Assembly (NCBI RefSeq): GCF_001641635.1
Contig: NZ_LUUB01000022.1
Coordinates: forward strand, 40,547-104,546
Length of the DNA stretch: 64,000 bases
DNA from: Bradyrhizobium centrolobii
GTDB lineage: Bacteria > Pseudomonadota > Alphaproteobacteria > Rhizobiales > Xanthobacteraceae
Direction: 5' to 3'
Below the pieces are notes generated by a model that saw nothing but the letters and a program-made list of their open reading frames with translations, was not told the DNA's origin and did not search any database. The position numbers were made by a program, and so were the translations under genes. Positions 45,344 to 57,991 of this stretch are shown in pieces (within the stretch, counting starts at the first letter, position 1; the number at the start of each line of letters is the position of its first letter).

Positions 45344-45700
45344 ATGGAGATCGAAGACACGACGTTCGGCACGATCACGATTGACGGAAAGACCTATGAA
45401 CACGACGTGATCATTCGTCTGTCCGGCGAAGTGGCAAAGCGGAAGAAAAAGCTGTCGAAGAAGTACTACGGCACCTCGCACGTCCTCTCGAAGGACGAGG
45501 CGAAGTTCATCTTTGAAAACGGATGCGAGCAGCTCATTCTTGGGTCGGGCCAGATGGGCAATGTGCATCTATCGCCGGAAGCGGAGGCGTATTTTGCGAA
45601 GAAGGGTTGCGCAGTCCTGCTTGAGCCGACGCCCAAGGCAATTCACACGTTCAACCACTCGCATGCCAGGAAGATTGGTCTTTTTCACGTAACTTGCTGA
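45344..45700 (+). CDS. MTH938-like domain protein
   Basis: This 118-residue protein has the family pattern FGTITIDGKTYEHDVII, LILGSGQMGNVHLSPEAEAY and PTPKAIHTFNHSHARKIGLFH. The fold is known from structural genomics (MTH938/DUF498), while its biochemical role is not; mitochondrial relatives assist complex I assembly. AGGAGG precedes the ATG at 45344. Its stop is 41 bases from the convergent pobA gene. Confidence 0.85.
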   Translation: MEIEDTTFGTITIDGKTYEHDVIIRLSGEVAKRKKKLSKKYYGTSHVLSKDEAKFIFENGCEQLILGSGQMGNVHLSPEAEAYFAKKGCAVLLEPTPKAIHTFNHSHARKIGLFHVTC

Positions 45701-45741
45701 ACCACCCACCGCCAGAAGAGCCTGGCAATACGCTGGAAGCG

Positions 45742-47871
<2,130 letters not shown>

Positions 47872-47903
47872 CGCGTCGGGTGCTAGGCCGTGCGCACCGT
47901 TTG

Positions 47904-48287
47904 CTAGTGATGTGCTCTCTCTTGCCGCGACTCCATTTGGTCCGGATGCCTCTTCTCGTAGTGGAGAAAGAGATCGAGCAAGGCCAGAAGCATGATGACG
48001 ACGCCAAAGCCAATGCTGAAATGCATCGCGCGTGTGTGCGGGAATCCCAGCAGCCAGGGCGACACGATGAGCCAAACGCCCATCAGGACGTTGATCCACT
48101 CTTCCCAGTCGCGATAGGCGGTAATGGCAGCAAGCGATAGTATGCCTATGATTGCGCTCGTCACCCAGAGATCGATCCTGCCCTGGCTGATCGTCAGCTT
48201 GAACAGCCACGGGGATATGAAGAGTACAGCCGCGAGAAACAGATTGTAGACGTCAGGGACGGTTTCGCGCTCTTGCAACCTGCTCAT
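47904..48287 (-). CDS. SPW-repeat membrane protein
   Basis: This 127-residue protein has four helices with two SPW repeats (FISPWLFKL and IVSPWLLGFPH), the signature of the SPW family of small membrane proteins. It also contains DWEEWINVLMGVWL. The ATG at 48287 gives the family N-terminus; the longer frame to 48518 is not coding. Function unknown. Alone on the minus strand. Confidence 0.85.
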   Translation of the reverse strand: MSRLQERETVPDVYNLFLAAVLFISPWLFKLTISQGRIDLWVTSAIIGILSLAAITAYRDWEEWINVLMGVWLIVSPWLLGFPHTRAMHFSIGFGVVIMLLALLDLFLHYEKRHPDQMESRQERAHH

Positions 48288-48792
48288 GACACACCTCTCC
48301 GCGGGGCATATGTCGGGGAAGCATTCGCAAGGGCTTTGGTTCCGGACCAGCAGGCCTCGTCTGGATAGACTTTGGTCGCAGGCCGCGCCGCGAGCCGACC
48401 TCCTCACCCGAGGAGAACACTGCAAGATGAGGCCTGTTGTCGTTCGCGCCGCGACAATCAGACTTCGAGGAAGACCGTCGCCTTCGCCCTGATCGCGAAG
48501 CTGCGCGGGCGCGTCCACTTACCTTCGTATAGGGCGTCCAACCCTTTGGATACAAGCCGTTTACCTCCGTACAATTGAGCATGAAATGCGCACGCCTTAA
48601 CGTGGCTGCATTGGGCGCCCTGGCGCCAGTGGCATCAACCTCCCTAACCTTGGCGCAAGACGGCCACACCCTGTCCGGTCGTCTGCGCTGCTTTTTCAGC
48701 AAGCGACCGGCGAGTTGAGCATTCCGACCGGCATGCAGAGCCCTGGCGGCTGAACCTGCTGGCTTCCATGCGGAACTGGAGATTCGTGCATA
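48288..48792. other. interval with one doubtful small ORF
   Basis: This 505-base gap lies between divergent genes. A 45-codon plus-strand ORF at 48581-48718 begins MKCARLNVAALGALAPVAST and looks like a signal peptide followed by a truncated mature part. It may be the remnant of a secreted protein gene. No other gene is seen. Confidence 0.3.
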
Positions 48793-49407
48793 ATGTCTTC
48801 GATTGAGAAGATCGCACTCTTCATCGATGGCGCCAATCTCTATGCCACCTCCAAGGCGCTCGGTTTCGATATCGACTACAGGCGTCTGCTCGGCGAATTT
48901 CACGGCCGGGGTGCGCTGCTGCGGGCCTTCTATTACACGACCGTCATCGAGGATCAGGAATACTCGTCGATCCGCCCGCTGATCGATTGGCTCGACTACA
49001 ACGGCTACACCGTCGTCACCAAGCTCACCAAAGAGTTCGTCGACGCCACCACCGGCCGCCGCAAGGTGAAGGGCAGCATGGATGTAGAACTGGCGGTGAA
49101 TGCGATGGAACTCGCCGAGCACGTCGATCAGATCGTGTTGTTCTCGGGTGATGGCGATTTTCGTTCGCTCGTTGAAGCCGTGCAACGTCGCGGCGTTCGC
49201 GTCACGGTCGTCTCCACGCTTACCAGCCAGCCGCCCATGGTCGCCGACGAACTGCGCCGGCAGGCCGATGTATTCATTGATTTGGTAGAACTGAAGCCAA
49301 AAGTGGGACGCGATCCGGCCGAGCGGCCGGGATCGCGCGAGATGCGTCAGCAACCGCCGCAATTCCTCACGCGCGGAACGATCAATCGAGGCGATCGGGT
49401 GGAATGA
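48793..49407 (+). CDS. NYN-domain (LabA/DUF88) PIN-like RNase
   Basis: This 204-residue NYN protein begins MSSIEKIALFIDGANLYATS, with catalytic Asp in FIDGAN, further acidic residues in GSMDVELAVNAMELA and the VLFSGDGDFRSLVEAV block that completes the metal site. LabA/NYN proteins cleave RNA or act in regulation, and homologues are near-universal in Rhizobiales. The C-terminal 40 residues are basic and disordered. It converges with pcaG 24 bases away. Confidence 0.92.
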   Translation: MSSIEKIALFIDGANLYATSKALGFDIDYRRLLGEFHGRGALLRAFYYTTVIEDQEYSSIRPLIDWLDYNGYTVVTKLTKEFVDATTGRRKVKGSMDVELAVNAMELAEHVDQIVLFSGDGDFRSLVEAVQRRGVRVTVVSTLTSQPPMVADELRRQADVFIDLVELKPKVGRDPAERPGSREMRQQPPQFLTRGTINRGDRVE

Positions 49408-49431
49408 TCTTGCGGGACGATCGCCGGATCG

Positions 49432-50058
49432 TCAGACGTCGAAGAACACGGTCTCCTCGGGTCCCTGCAAATTGATCGTGAAGGTATACACGACCTTGCC
49501 GGCGCGCTCGCCGCGCTTTGCGATCAGCGTCGACCGCCGGACCGGCGGCTCGACCAGGTTGAGCACGGGATCAGCGGCGTTGGCGGCTTCCTCATCCGAG
49601 AAATAGAGCCGCGTGTTGAGCCCGATATTGATACCGCGCGCGACGATCCAGACGTTGACGTGCGGCGCGCATTTGCGGCCCGCCTTGTCGGTGATCGCTC
49701 CGGGCTTGACGGTCTCGAAGGTGACGAGCCCGCTGTCGAAATCCGAGCCCGCGCGACCCCAGCCGCGAAACTCCTCATCGAGCGCGCCGACCGAGCGGTC
49801 GGCCGGATGGTTGTAGCGGCCGGCGGCGTTGGCCTGCCAAATCTCGAGCAGCACGTCGCGCAGCGGCGAGCCGCTGCCGTCGAGCACGCGGCCTTCGAGC
49901 GTGATGCGCTCGCCTTGCGTGTTCGGCGTCACCAGGACGTTGGAAAAGTTCTTCTCGAAGATGTCGAAGCCGGCCATGGCCGGAATCAGACCGATATGGA
50001 CGTAGGGCCCGGCGGTCTGCGAGGCGGTTTCCTTGAGGTAGTTGAGCGGCTGCGGCAT
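49432..50058 (-). CDS. pcaG: protocatechuate 3,4-dioxygenase alpha subunit
   Basis: This 208-residue subunit begins MPQPLNYLKETASQTAGPYV and has the intradiol core (ITLEGRVLDGSGSPLRDVLLEIWQANAAGRYNHPAD, FVTFETVKPGAI-type LVTFETVKPGAITD, APHVNVWIVARG). In this family the alpha subunit lacks the iron ligands. With PcaH it forms the enzyme that opens protocatechuate to 3-carboxymuconate. It starts 4 bases after the pcaH stop, so the two are coupled. Confidence 0.96.
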   Translation of the reverse strand: MPQPLNYLKETASQTAGPYVHIGLIPAMAGFDIFEKNFSNVLVTPNTQGERITLEGRVLDGSGSPLRDVLLEIWQANAAGRYNHPADRSVGALDEEFRGWGRAGSDFDSGLVTFETVKPGAITDKAGRKCAPHVNVWIVARGINIGLNTRLYFSDEEAANAADPVLNLVEPPVRRSTLIAKRGERAGKVVYTFTINLQGPEETVFFDV

Positions 50059-50062
50059 TGAC

Positions 50063-51883
<1,821 letters not shown>

Positions 51884-51962
51884 GCCTGGGTCCCTCCGCG
51901 CGGAAACCTGCCCCTCGCCAAACCCACTGGTTGCGCCAAGGCAGCCACGCTAGAATTCCCCC

Positions 51963-53267
51963 ATGACCGTGACCGACATTGCGAGCAGGACCTATAATCA
52001 CAGCTGGCGGCTGGACCCCATCATCCGCAGCCTGCTTGATACCGACTTCTACAAGCTATTGATGTTGCAGATGATTCGGGAATCCTACCCGAATCAGCAG
52101 GTGACTTTCTCGGTCATCAACCGCTCGCGCCATGTGCGGCTCGCCGAGACCATCGACGAAGGCGAGCTGCGCGCCCAGCTCGACCATGCCCGCACCATCC
52201 GCTTCACCAAGAAAGAACTGATCTGGCTTGCCGGTAACACGTTCTACGGCAAGACCCACATGTTCTCGGCGGACTTCATCCGCTGGCTCGCCGAATTCCG
52301 CTTGCCCGAATACGAGCTGCGCAAGGTCGAAGGCCAGTACGAGCTGCATTTCCACGGGCCCTGGACCCACACCACGATGTGGGAGATTCCGGCGCTCGCC
52401 ATCCTCAACGAACTGCGCTCGCGCGCGGCGATGAAGGGCCGCGGCCGGTTCGAGCTCGACGTGCTCTACGCCCGCGCCAAGGCAAAGCTCTGGACCAAGG
52501 TCGAGCGATTGCGCAAGCTCGAGAATTTGAAGCTCTCCGACTTCGGCACGCGGCGCCGGCACGGCTTCCTCTGGCAGCGCTGGTGCGTGGAGGCGGTGAA
52601 GGAGGGCTTGGGTTCGTCGTTCATCGGTACGTCCAACGTCCTGCTCGCCATGGACAACGATCTCGAAGCAATCGGCACCAACGCGCACGAGCTGCCGATG
52701 GTGGCCGCGGCGCTCGCCAAGGACGACGAGGAGTTGCGCTGGGCGCCCTATCGCATCCTCGACCAGTGGCGCCAGACCTATGGCGGCAATCTCCTGATCG
52801 CCTTGCCCGACGCTTTCGGCACCAAGGCCTTCCTGCGCGACGCGCCGGAATGGGTCGCCGACTGGACCGGATTCCGCCCCGACAGCGCGCCGCCGATCCA
52901 GGCCGGCGAAGAGATCGTCAAATGGTGGGCGACGAAGGGCCGCAATCCCAAGGACAAGCTGCTGGTCTTTTCCGATGCCATGGACGTCGGCTCGATCGAG
53001 GATACCTATCACCATTTCGCCGGCCGCGTGCGGCTCTCCTTTGGCTGGGGCACCAATCTCACCAATGATTTCGTCGGCTGCACACCGGATGGCTCGGCCA
53101 ATCTCGATCCGATCTCGCTGGTCTGCAAGGTGTCGTCGGTCGATGGGCGTCCAGCCGTGAAGCTCTCCGACAACCCGGAGAAGGCGACCGGCCTGCCCTC
53201 GGAGATCGAGCGTTACCTGCGCGTGTTCGGCAACGTCGGTCGCGTGCGCACGCCCGTGCTGGTCTAG
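51963..53267 (+). CDS. pncB: nicotinate phosphoribosyltransferase
   Basis: This 434-residue enzyme makes nicotinate mononucleotide from nicotinate and PRPP in the NAD salvage pathway. It has the N-terminal [18 protein letters not shown], the histidine-containing phosphorylated-loop region [25 protein letters not shown] and the PRPP region [15 protein letters not shown] with [12 protein letters not shown]. Length and order are standard. The stop TAG overlaps a palindromic intergenic repeat. Confidence 0.96.
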   Translation: MTVTDIASRTYNHSWRLDPIIRSLLDTDFYKLLMLQMIRESYPNQQVTFSVINRSRHVRLAETIDEGELRAQLDHARTIRFTKKELIWLAGNTFYGKTHMFSADFIRWLAEFRLPEYELRKVEGQYELHFHGPWTHTTMWEIPALAILNELRSRAAMKGRGRFELDVLYARAKAKLWTKVERLRKLENLKLSDFGTRRRHGFLWQRWCVEAVKEGLGSSFIGTSNVLLAMDNDLEAIGTNAHELPMVAAALAKDDEELRWAPYRILDQWRQTYGGNLLIALPDAFGTKAFLRDAPEWVADWTGFRPDSAPPIQAGEEIVKWWATKGRNPKDKLLVFSDAMDVGSIEDTYHHFAGRVRLSFGWGTNLTNDFVGCTPDGSANLDPISLVCKVSSVDGRPAVKLSDNPEKATGLPSEIERYLRVFGNVGRVRTPVLV

Positions 53268-53345
53268 AGCATGATCCGGAAAAGTGCGCAGCGGTTTTCC
53301 GACAAGATCATACTCAAACGATAACCCAAAGCGCGATGACGATTC
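53267..53345. repeat. palindromic intergenic repeat (Bradyrhizobium-type)
   Basis: Arms GAGCATGATC (53267-53276) plus CGGAAAA, and TTTTCCG plus GATCATACTC (53306-53315), give a long imperfect hairpin, followed by the tail CAAACGATAACCC and AGCGCGATGACGATTCATCC. From memory, closely similar units recur in many Bradyrhizobium and related intergenic regions. It begins inside the pncB stop codon. Confidence 0.7.
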
Positions 53346-53569
53346 ATCCATATCTCATCGCGATTTAGCCCACACTTGGCCAGCTTCTCTCAATCGAGTA
53401 AATCGCGCACGGTGAATTCGAGGCATCGCCGCGCGAACGCCGCGCCAGTTCCGCACTCGCGGCATTTGCAACGAACGACGCGGCAAGCCCCGACGTCATC
53501 CTGGTCTCGACGCGGCAGCGCGAAATTGCCGTAGCGCGAGGCTGACGGCCCACACCGACACGCCGCTGA

Positions 53570-53690
53570 TCAGGAGATCTCGGCCCGCCGCTCCTGCGCG
53601 TAGCGCACCAGCGCCGCGAAGCGGTAGATGCCGTGCACGAATTTGCCATAGGGCATGATGATGAACGATGCGAGCACAGCGCTCGCCCTG
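53570..53690 (-). pseudogene. fragment duplicating the 3' end of tcuB
   Basis: The minus-strand translation ends MPYGKFVHGIYRFAALVRYA followed by QERRAEIS and TGA (53572-53570), nearly identical to the C-terminus of tcuB at 54660. The DNA match covers about 90 bases with only a few differences. The N-terminal 330 residues are absent. It abuts the 3' end of the DsbB-like gene. Confidence 0.85.
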
Positions 53691-53691
53691 G

Positions 53692-54249
53692 TCACTTCAG
53701 CATTAGATAGCGGACCGGGTTATCGTCGCACTGACCCGCTCCGCACTCCAGCACGGTGGATACGAGATTTGCGGCAATCAACAATGCGAAGATCGCGAAC
53801 ACCGCGTTCGATGCCTGTCCGTTCATGGGCGCGTCCCGGGCGTCGTCTCGCTTGCCAGACACATCCTTCAGGACGAAGAGAAGCGCAACATAGCACACGA
53901 CGCCGACCGCCGCGATGAGCGCCCACGTGTAGAAGTGCAGCCCAAACAACGTCGAGCCGTATCCGGGATCGCCCGGCGCGAGATGCAGCGACACTTGCCG
54001 AATCGAGATGAAGCCGGTGACGAGGCTGCCCACGAGAATCATCGCATAGTGCGACGCGCGCTCACCGATGCGCACGTTGAACAGGAATCCAATGCCGATC
54101 GCGATGAACCCGGCCCGCTGCAGCAGGCAAAGCGGGCATGGCAACTCGCCGAGCGCAAGTTGATAGTAGAATGCGACCGTCAGGACGAACGAGATCCCGA
54201 GCACCCCGAGCATATTCAATATCGCAACGGACGATCGGCCCCTGCTCAT
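53692..54249 (-). CDS. DsbB-like disulfide bond formation protein
   Basis: This 185-residue four-helix protein with GELPCPLCLLQRAGF (CxxC near the first periplasmic loop) and a second cysteine pair ECGAGQC close to the C-terminus belongs to the DsbB/VKOR-like redox family. It would reoxidise a DsbA partner using quinone. The ATG at 54249, with AAGGTGG upstream, is preferred to a GTG at 54264. It follows the small DUF5993 gene by 25 bases. No DsbA is in the window. The pair lies between tcuB and a copy of the tcuB 3' end. Confidence 0.9.
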   Translation of the reverse strand: MSRGRSSVAILNMLGVLGISFVLTVAFYYQLALGELPCPLCLLQRAGFIAIGIGFLFNVRIGERASHYAMILVGSLVTGFISIRQVSLHLAPGDPGYGSTLFGLHFYTWALIAAVGVVCYVALLFVLKDVSGKRDDARDAPMNGQASNAVFAIFALLIAANLVSTVLECGAGQCDDNPVRYLMLK

Positions 54250-54274
54250 CTTCGTCGTGTCCACCTTTACGCCG

Positions 54275-54433
54275 TCAGAAAGAAAGATTCAGCGAATCGG
54301 TCGCGTGGTGAAAGAACCACGCGACTGTGACGACAATCGTTGCGCTCCAGAGCAAATAACCTACTCCCGCGCGCGGACGCCAGAGGCAGGCGCAGCTTGC
54401 GAGCGCCAGCAGAAACGGCAAAAACATGTACAT
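54275..54433 (-). CDS. DUF5993-like small membrane protein, partner of DsbB
   Basis: The 52-residue minus-strand product reads MYMFLPFLLALASCACLWRP, then a second helix LLWSATIVVTVAWFFHHATD and the end SLNLSF. This fits DUF5993, a family recalled as co-occurring with short DsbB proteins. It has two helices, with the conserved HHATD...LNLSF end. It is too short for most ORF cut-offs, and its position just upstream of the DsbB-like gene supports it. Confidence 0.7.
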   Translation of the reverse strand: MYMFLPFLLALASCACLWRPRAGVGYLLWSATIVVTVAWFFHHATDSLNLSF

Positions 54434-54507
54434 AAGCATGGGCTCCTTGATCGATCGCCGTCTGCGCGAGCGGGGAGCAAGACATATACGCTATCACTGC
54501 GATTCGG

Positions 54508-54527
54508 TGCTCCCCATACGGAGCACA
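54508..54527. promoter_or_regulatory. 7-bp dyad upstream of the DUF5993-dsbB pair
   Basis: GTGCTCC and GGAGCAC flank CCATAC, a perfect inverted repeat 75 bases before the DUF5993 start, suited to a dimeric repressor. The regulator is unknown. Confidence 0.35.
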
Positions 54528-54659
54528 TCGCTAATGGCTCTCCGGCATTCGGAAATGGCTTCTTTGCCCAGCGGCGTTGAAGCTGTCGAATGGACGAGAT
54601 TCCCCGGAAATTCGGTCTTTCGATAGGTCGGCCAGACCGCGCCAACCGTCGCACGTCAC

Positions 54660-55763
54660 TCAGGAGCCAGCTTCGCCACGCCGCTCCTGCGCGTAGCGCA
54701 CCAGCGCGACGAAGCGGTAGATGCCGTGCACGAACTTGCCGTAGGGCATAGTGATGAACAGCGCGAACACCGCGCCGAGATGCAGCGCGAGCAGCGGTCC
54801 CATCGCGGCGGTCTCGCGCAGGATCAACAGCGCCATGCCGGTGAGGCCCGTCAGGAACAGCATGGCGATGAAGCCGAGGTCCATGCCGTAGCGCCCCTCG
54901 TCGAGCAGTTCGGGGTCGCGCTGCATCTTGGCAACGAACAGTCCGACCGGCCCGACGATCAAACCGATGCCACCGAGCGTGCCGAGCACGACAGGCAGAT
55001 CCCACCACGGATACGGCGCCTCACGCCCCAGCAGATAATGGTAGAGCGTGGCGACCGACGTCGCGGCAAAGCACAGCAGGAAGCCGTAGAAGGTGAGGTG
55101 ATGATAGAGCTTCCGCCGGTCGGTCGGCCGGTCGTCCTCATTGTAGCAGCCGACGCCGCCGCCATGGAGATAGCGCAGCTCGCCGGCATCGCGCATCGCC
55201 TGGAAGATCGAGCCGCAATCGGCGCGGCCGATGGGATCGCCGATGTCGCGCCAGAACGCACGCACGCTCATGACCAGCGCGAGGATGGCATAGAGCAACG
55301 CAGCGCTGAACAGCGCCGCCATCGCGTTGTGCGGCATCAGCTCGTAGAACGCGCCGGGCCCGGTATGCACGCCGAACAGCACGCTGTGATCGTTCAGGGC
55401 GGCGAAGCCAAGGATGAAGGCCGCCATGCTCAGCGCGGCGATGATGCTGATGACGAGTCCGTTGCGCGCAAAGGTTCCGGACAACGCCCGCGGCCAGGCA
55501 TAGGCCGCGTAGGACTCGGCGCGCGCCACCGACAGCGTCTTCGGGACATTGACGTTGAATTCGTGCGGCGGCGAGAACTGGCAGTCGACATAGCAGGCGC
55601 CGCAGGAGTGGCAGAGATTGGCGAGATAGTTGAGGTCGCCGTCGGAGAACGCGCGGCGCATCTCCATGGCGGGAAACACCGCGCACAGGCCCTCGCAATA
55701 GCGGCAGGAATTGCAGACCGTCATCAGACGGTCGGCTTCGTCAAGAATTCTGGTTCCGTGCAT
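54660..55763 (-). CDS. tcuB: tricarballylate/citrate utilisation protein TcuB (electron-transfer partner of TcuA)
   Basis: This 367-residue membrane protein has an N-terminal cysteine cluster for iron-sulfur binding (CNSCRYCEGLCAVFP and CHSCGACYVDCQ) followed by six hydrophobic segments that hold heme or quinone-binding histidines. TcuB reoxidises the flavin of TcuA and passes electrons to the quinone pool. It overlaps tcuA by 23 bases. A second copy of its last 30 or so codons lies at 53570, on the other side of the DsbB pair. Confidence 0.92.
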   Translation of the reverse strand: MHGTRILDEADRLMTVCNSCRYCEGLCAVFPAMEMRRAFSDGDLNYLANLCHSCGACYVDCQFSPPHEFNVNVPKTLSVARAESYAAYAWPRALSGTFARNGLVISIIAALSMAAFILGFAALNDHSVLFGVHTGPGAFYELMPHNAMAALFSAALLYAILALVMSVRAFWRDIGDPIGRADCGSIFQAMRDAGELRYLHGGGVGCYNEDDRPTDRRKLYHHLTFYGFLLCFAATSVATLYHYLLGREAPYPWWDLPVVLGTLGGIGLIVGPVGLFVAKMQRDPELLDEGRYGMDLGFIAMLFLTGLTGMALLILRETAAMGPLLALHLGAVFALFITMPYGKFVHGIYRFVALVRYAQERRGEAGS

Positions 55764-57141
55764 GTTTCGCCGCTTCCCGTCCTGCGATCCGCCCGAACAC
55801 GCTGCCGATGGTCATGCCGATGCCGGCCGCATAACCCTTGCCGAGCACGTTGCCGGCCATGATCTCGCCGGCCGCGAACATGTTGGCCGACGGCTTGCCG
55901 TCCTGCATCAGCATGCGCGCCTCCTTGGTCACGCGCGTACCGAGATAGGTGAAGGTGATGCCGGGCCGCACCGGATAGGCGAGAAAAGGCGGCGTCTCGA
56001 TGCGTCGCGCCCAATGCGTCTTGGGCGGCGTGACGCCTTCGGTGCGGCAGTCGTCCAGAATGGTGTGGTCGAAGGTGCCGGGCCGCACCGCAGCGTTGAA
56101 TTCGGTGACGGTTTTTTCCAGAGCGGCCGGATCAAGCTCCAGCTTGCTGGCAAGCTCGGCCACCGTTTGCCCGGCGATCGGCGGGAACAGCGTCGGCATG
56201 AAGCTCGTGACGACGGTCGAGTCGAAGATGATGTAGGCGATCTGGTCGGGCTGCGCCGCGACCAGCCGGCCCCAGATCGCATAGCGCTTGGGCCAGATGT
56301 CTTCGCCTTCGTCATAGAAGCGCTGCGCGTGCTTGTTGACGACGATGCCGAACACGACGGAGTCGTGGCGGGTGATGATGCCGCCGTCGAATTTCGGCGC
56401 GCGGGCGTCGATCGCAACCGCATGGCACTGCTTGGGATCGCCGACCTCCTGCACGCCCCTGGCGAGCAGCATCTTCAGGATCGAGCCGCGATTATAGGGC
56501 GTGCCACGGATCAGGAAATTGTCGGCCGCCTCGCCCCAATATTGCTTCAGCCATTCGATGTTGGCCTCGAACCCGCCGGCGGCCGCAACCAGCGAGGTCG
56601 CGCGGATCTCGGTTTCGCCATTGATCGACCGCTTGACGCGGGCAGCCAGAAACATGCCGTCTTCGATCACGAGGTCAGTGACTTCGGCATCATACTCAAC
56701 CTCAACGCCGAGCTGCTCGGCGGTCAGATAGAGCGCGTTCAGCATCGCGCGGCCGCCGCCGAGGAAGAAGGAGTTGGTGCGGCCGAGACTCAGCGTGCCG
56801 CCGAGTGACGGCTGCCAGCGCACGCCCTGCTCCACGATCCAGTTCAGGATGTCCTTGGACTCCCGGATCATGTGGCGGGCGAGCTCCTCGTCGGTCTGCC
56901 CACCGGTGACGCGGAGCAGATCCTCCCAGAACTCCTCCTCGGTATAGGGGCCGGTCAGGATCTCGGTCGCGGCATCGTGGGCGCAGCGCATGTTGCGGGT
57001 GTGCCGCGTGTTGCCGCCGCGATAGAACTTTGGCGCGCCCTCGAGCACGAGCACTGAAGCGCCGCTGCGCCGCGCGCTGATCGCCGCGCACAGCGCCGCG
57101 TTGCCGCCGCCGATCACCAGCACGTCGTATTTTCTGCCCAT
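55741..57141 (-). CDS. tcuA: FAD-dependent tricarballylate dehydrogenase TcuA
   Basis: This 466-residue flavoprotein of the fumarate reductase/succinate dehydrogenase family has the N-terminal FAD motif VLVIGGGNAALCAAISARR, the GNTRHTRNMR segment and a C-terminal RVTKEARMLMQDGKPSANMF with MAGNVLGKGYAAGIGMTIG. It oxidises tricarballylate to cis-aconitate in Salmonella; the exact substrate here is unproven. The ATG at 57141 is preferred. Divergent from a GntR regulator. Confidence 0.92.
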   Translation of the reverse strand: MGRKYDVLVIGGGNAALCAAISARRSGASVLVLEGAPKFYRGGNTRHTRNMRCAHDAATEILTGPYTEEEFWEDLLRVTGGQTDEELARHMIRESKDILNWIVEQGVRWQPSLGGTLSLGRTNSFFLGGGRAMLNALYLTAEQLGVEVEYDAEVTDLVIEDGMFLAARVKRSINGETEIRATSLVAAAGGFEANIEWLKQYWGEAADNFLIRGTPYNRGSILKMLLARGVQEVGDPKQCHAVAIDARAPKFDGGIITRHDSVVFGIVVNKHAQRFYDEGEDIWPKRYAIWGRLVAAQPDQIAYIIFDSTVVTSFMPTLFPPIAGQTVAELASKLELDPAALEKTVTEFNAAVRPGTFDHTILDDCRTEGVTPPKTHWARRIETPPFLAYPVRPGITFTYLGTRVTKEARMLMQDGKPSANMFAAGEIMAGNVLGKGYAAGIGMTIGSVFGRIAGREAAKHARNQNS

Positions 57142-57222
57142 GCCGTCCGTCCGATGCGACGAAGTTAGAGACATTCTGCCCGCCGGCCGCCTCGGTCAAC
57201 CCGCACCGCCATTGCGTACTTT

Positions 57223-57240
57223 TGTATATAAAGATATACA
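57223..57240. promoter_or_regulatory. perfect inverted repeat TGTATA-N6-TATACA in the tcuA/GntR gap
   Basis: A perfect 6+6 dyad with a 6-base AT-rich spacer, 59 bases before the GntR gene. FadR/FCD-type GntR proteins bind short TNGTNNNACNA-like palindromes with TATAC cores, so this is a candidate operator for both divergent genes. Confidence 0.5.
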
Positions 57241-57298
57241 GAGGCGACGCAAGCGGCATCTCTGCATGGGCAGGATGCGCTTTGCATCCCGAGGGAAC

Positions 57299-57982
57299 AT
57301 GGCCAGACGCCCGGCAAAGGCAGGCGGATCGATCGCGCGCGGTGCCGGCGTGGCGCTGGGCGAAGCCGTGTTCCGCTCGCTGTGTGAGGCGCTCCAGGCC
57401 GGCAGCTACCGCGCCGGCGACCGCCTGCGCGAGGAAGAGGTCGCGCAGCGGCTGAAGGTCAGCCGCACCCCGGTGCGGGAGGCGCTCGGCCGGCTCGCGG
57501 CGCGCGGTTTCGTCGAGCCTGCCGGCGGCCGCGGGCTGATCGTGCGCAACCTCGACATTGCCGAGGTGCTCGAGCTCTACGCCATGCGCGAGATCATGGA
57601 AGGCGCCGCCGCGCGTCTTGCCGCCGAACACGCCTCTGGGCCCGAGGTCGACGCGCTCAGGGATATCGAGCAGGCTTTTGTCGAGGCCTCCGAGAACGAC
57701 TCAGCCGAGATGGCAAGACTCAACCGCGCCTTCCACGAGGCCATCTGCCGCGCCGCGCGCAACCGTTATCTCGACAACGCCTCACGCGAATTGCAGGACT
57801 GGATCGCGCTGCTGGGACCGACGACCTTCACGGTGACGGGCCGGCCGACGACCAGCCACAGCGAACATCAGGCCATCATCGACGCCATCGCCGCACGCGA
57901 CGGCGACAAGGCCGAAAACCTCGCGCGTGCGCACATCCGCGAAGCTCTGCGCTGCCGGCTGAAGCTGTTGCAGAAACAGTAG
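57299..57982 (+). CDS. GntR-family (FCD) transcriptional regulator, probable tcu regulator
   Basis: This 227-residue regulator has an N-terminal winged helix (GDRLREEEVAQRLKVSRTPVREALGRLAARGFVEP) and an FCD effector domain (Asp/His ligands in LNRAFHEAICRAARN and SHSEHQAIIDAI). GAGGGAA precedes the ATG. Divergence from tcuA across 157 bases with a perfect dyad suggests it represses tcuAB until a tricarboxylate-like inducer binds. It converges with the IclR gene 9 bases away. Confidence 0.88.
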   Translation: MARRPAKAGGSIARGAGVALGEAVFRSLCEALQAGSYRAGDRLREEEVAQRLKVSRTPVREALGRLAARGFVEPAGGRGLIVRNLDIAEVLELYAMREIMEGAAARLAAEHASGPEVDALRDIEQAFVEASENDSAEMARLNRAFHEAICRAARNRYLDNASRELQDWIALLGPTTFTVTGRPTTSHSEHQAIIDAIAARDGDKAENLARAHIREALRCRLKLLQKQ

Positions 57983-57991
57983 ACGCGCCGG

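Noticed and set aside
48581..48718. 45-codon ORF with a signal-like N-terminus
   Set aside because: Too short, no ribosome site and no continuation; kept only as a possible remnant in the interval note.
53365..53649. 94-codon minus-strand ORF after pncB
   Set aside because: Wrong frame for the tcuB fragment it overlaps, and otherwise without coding character.
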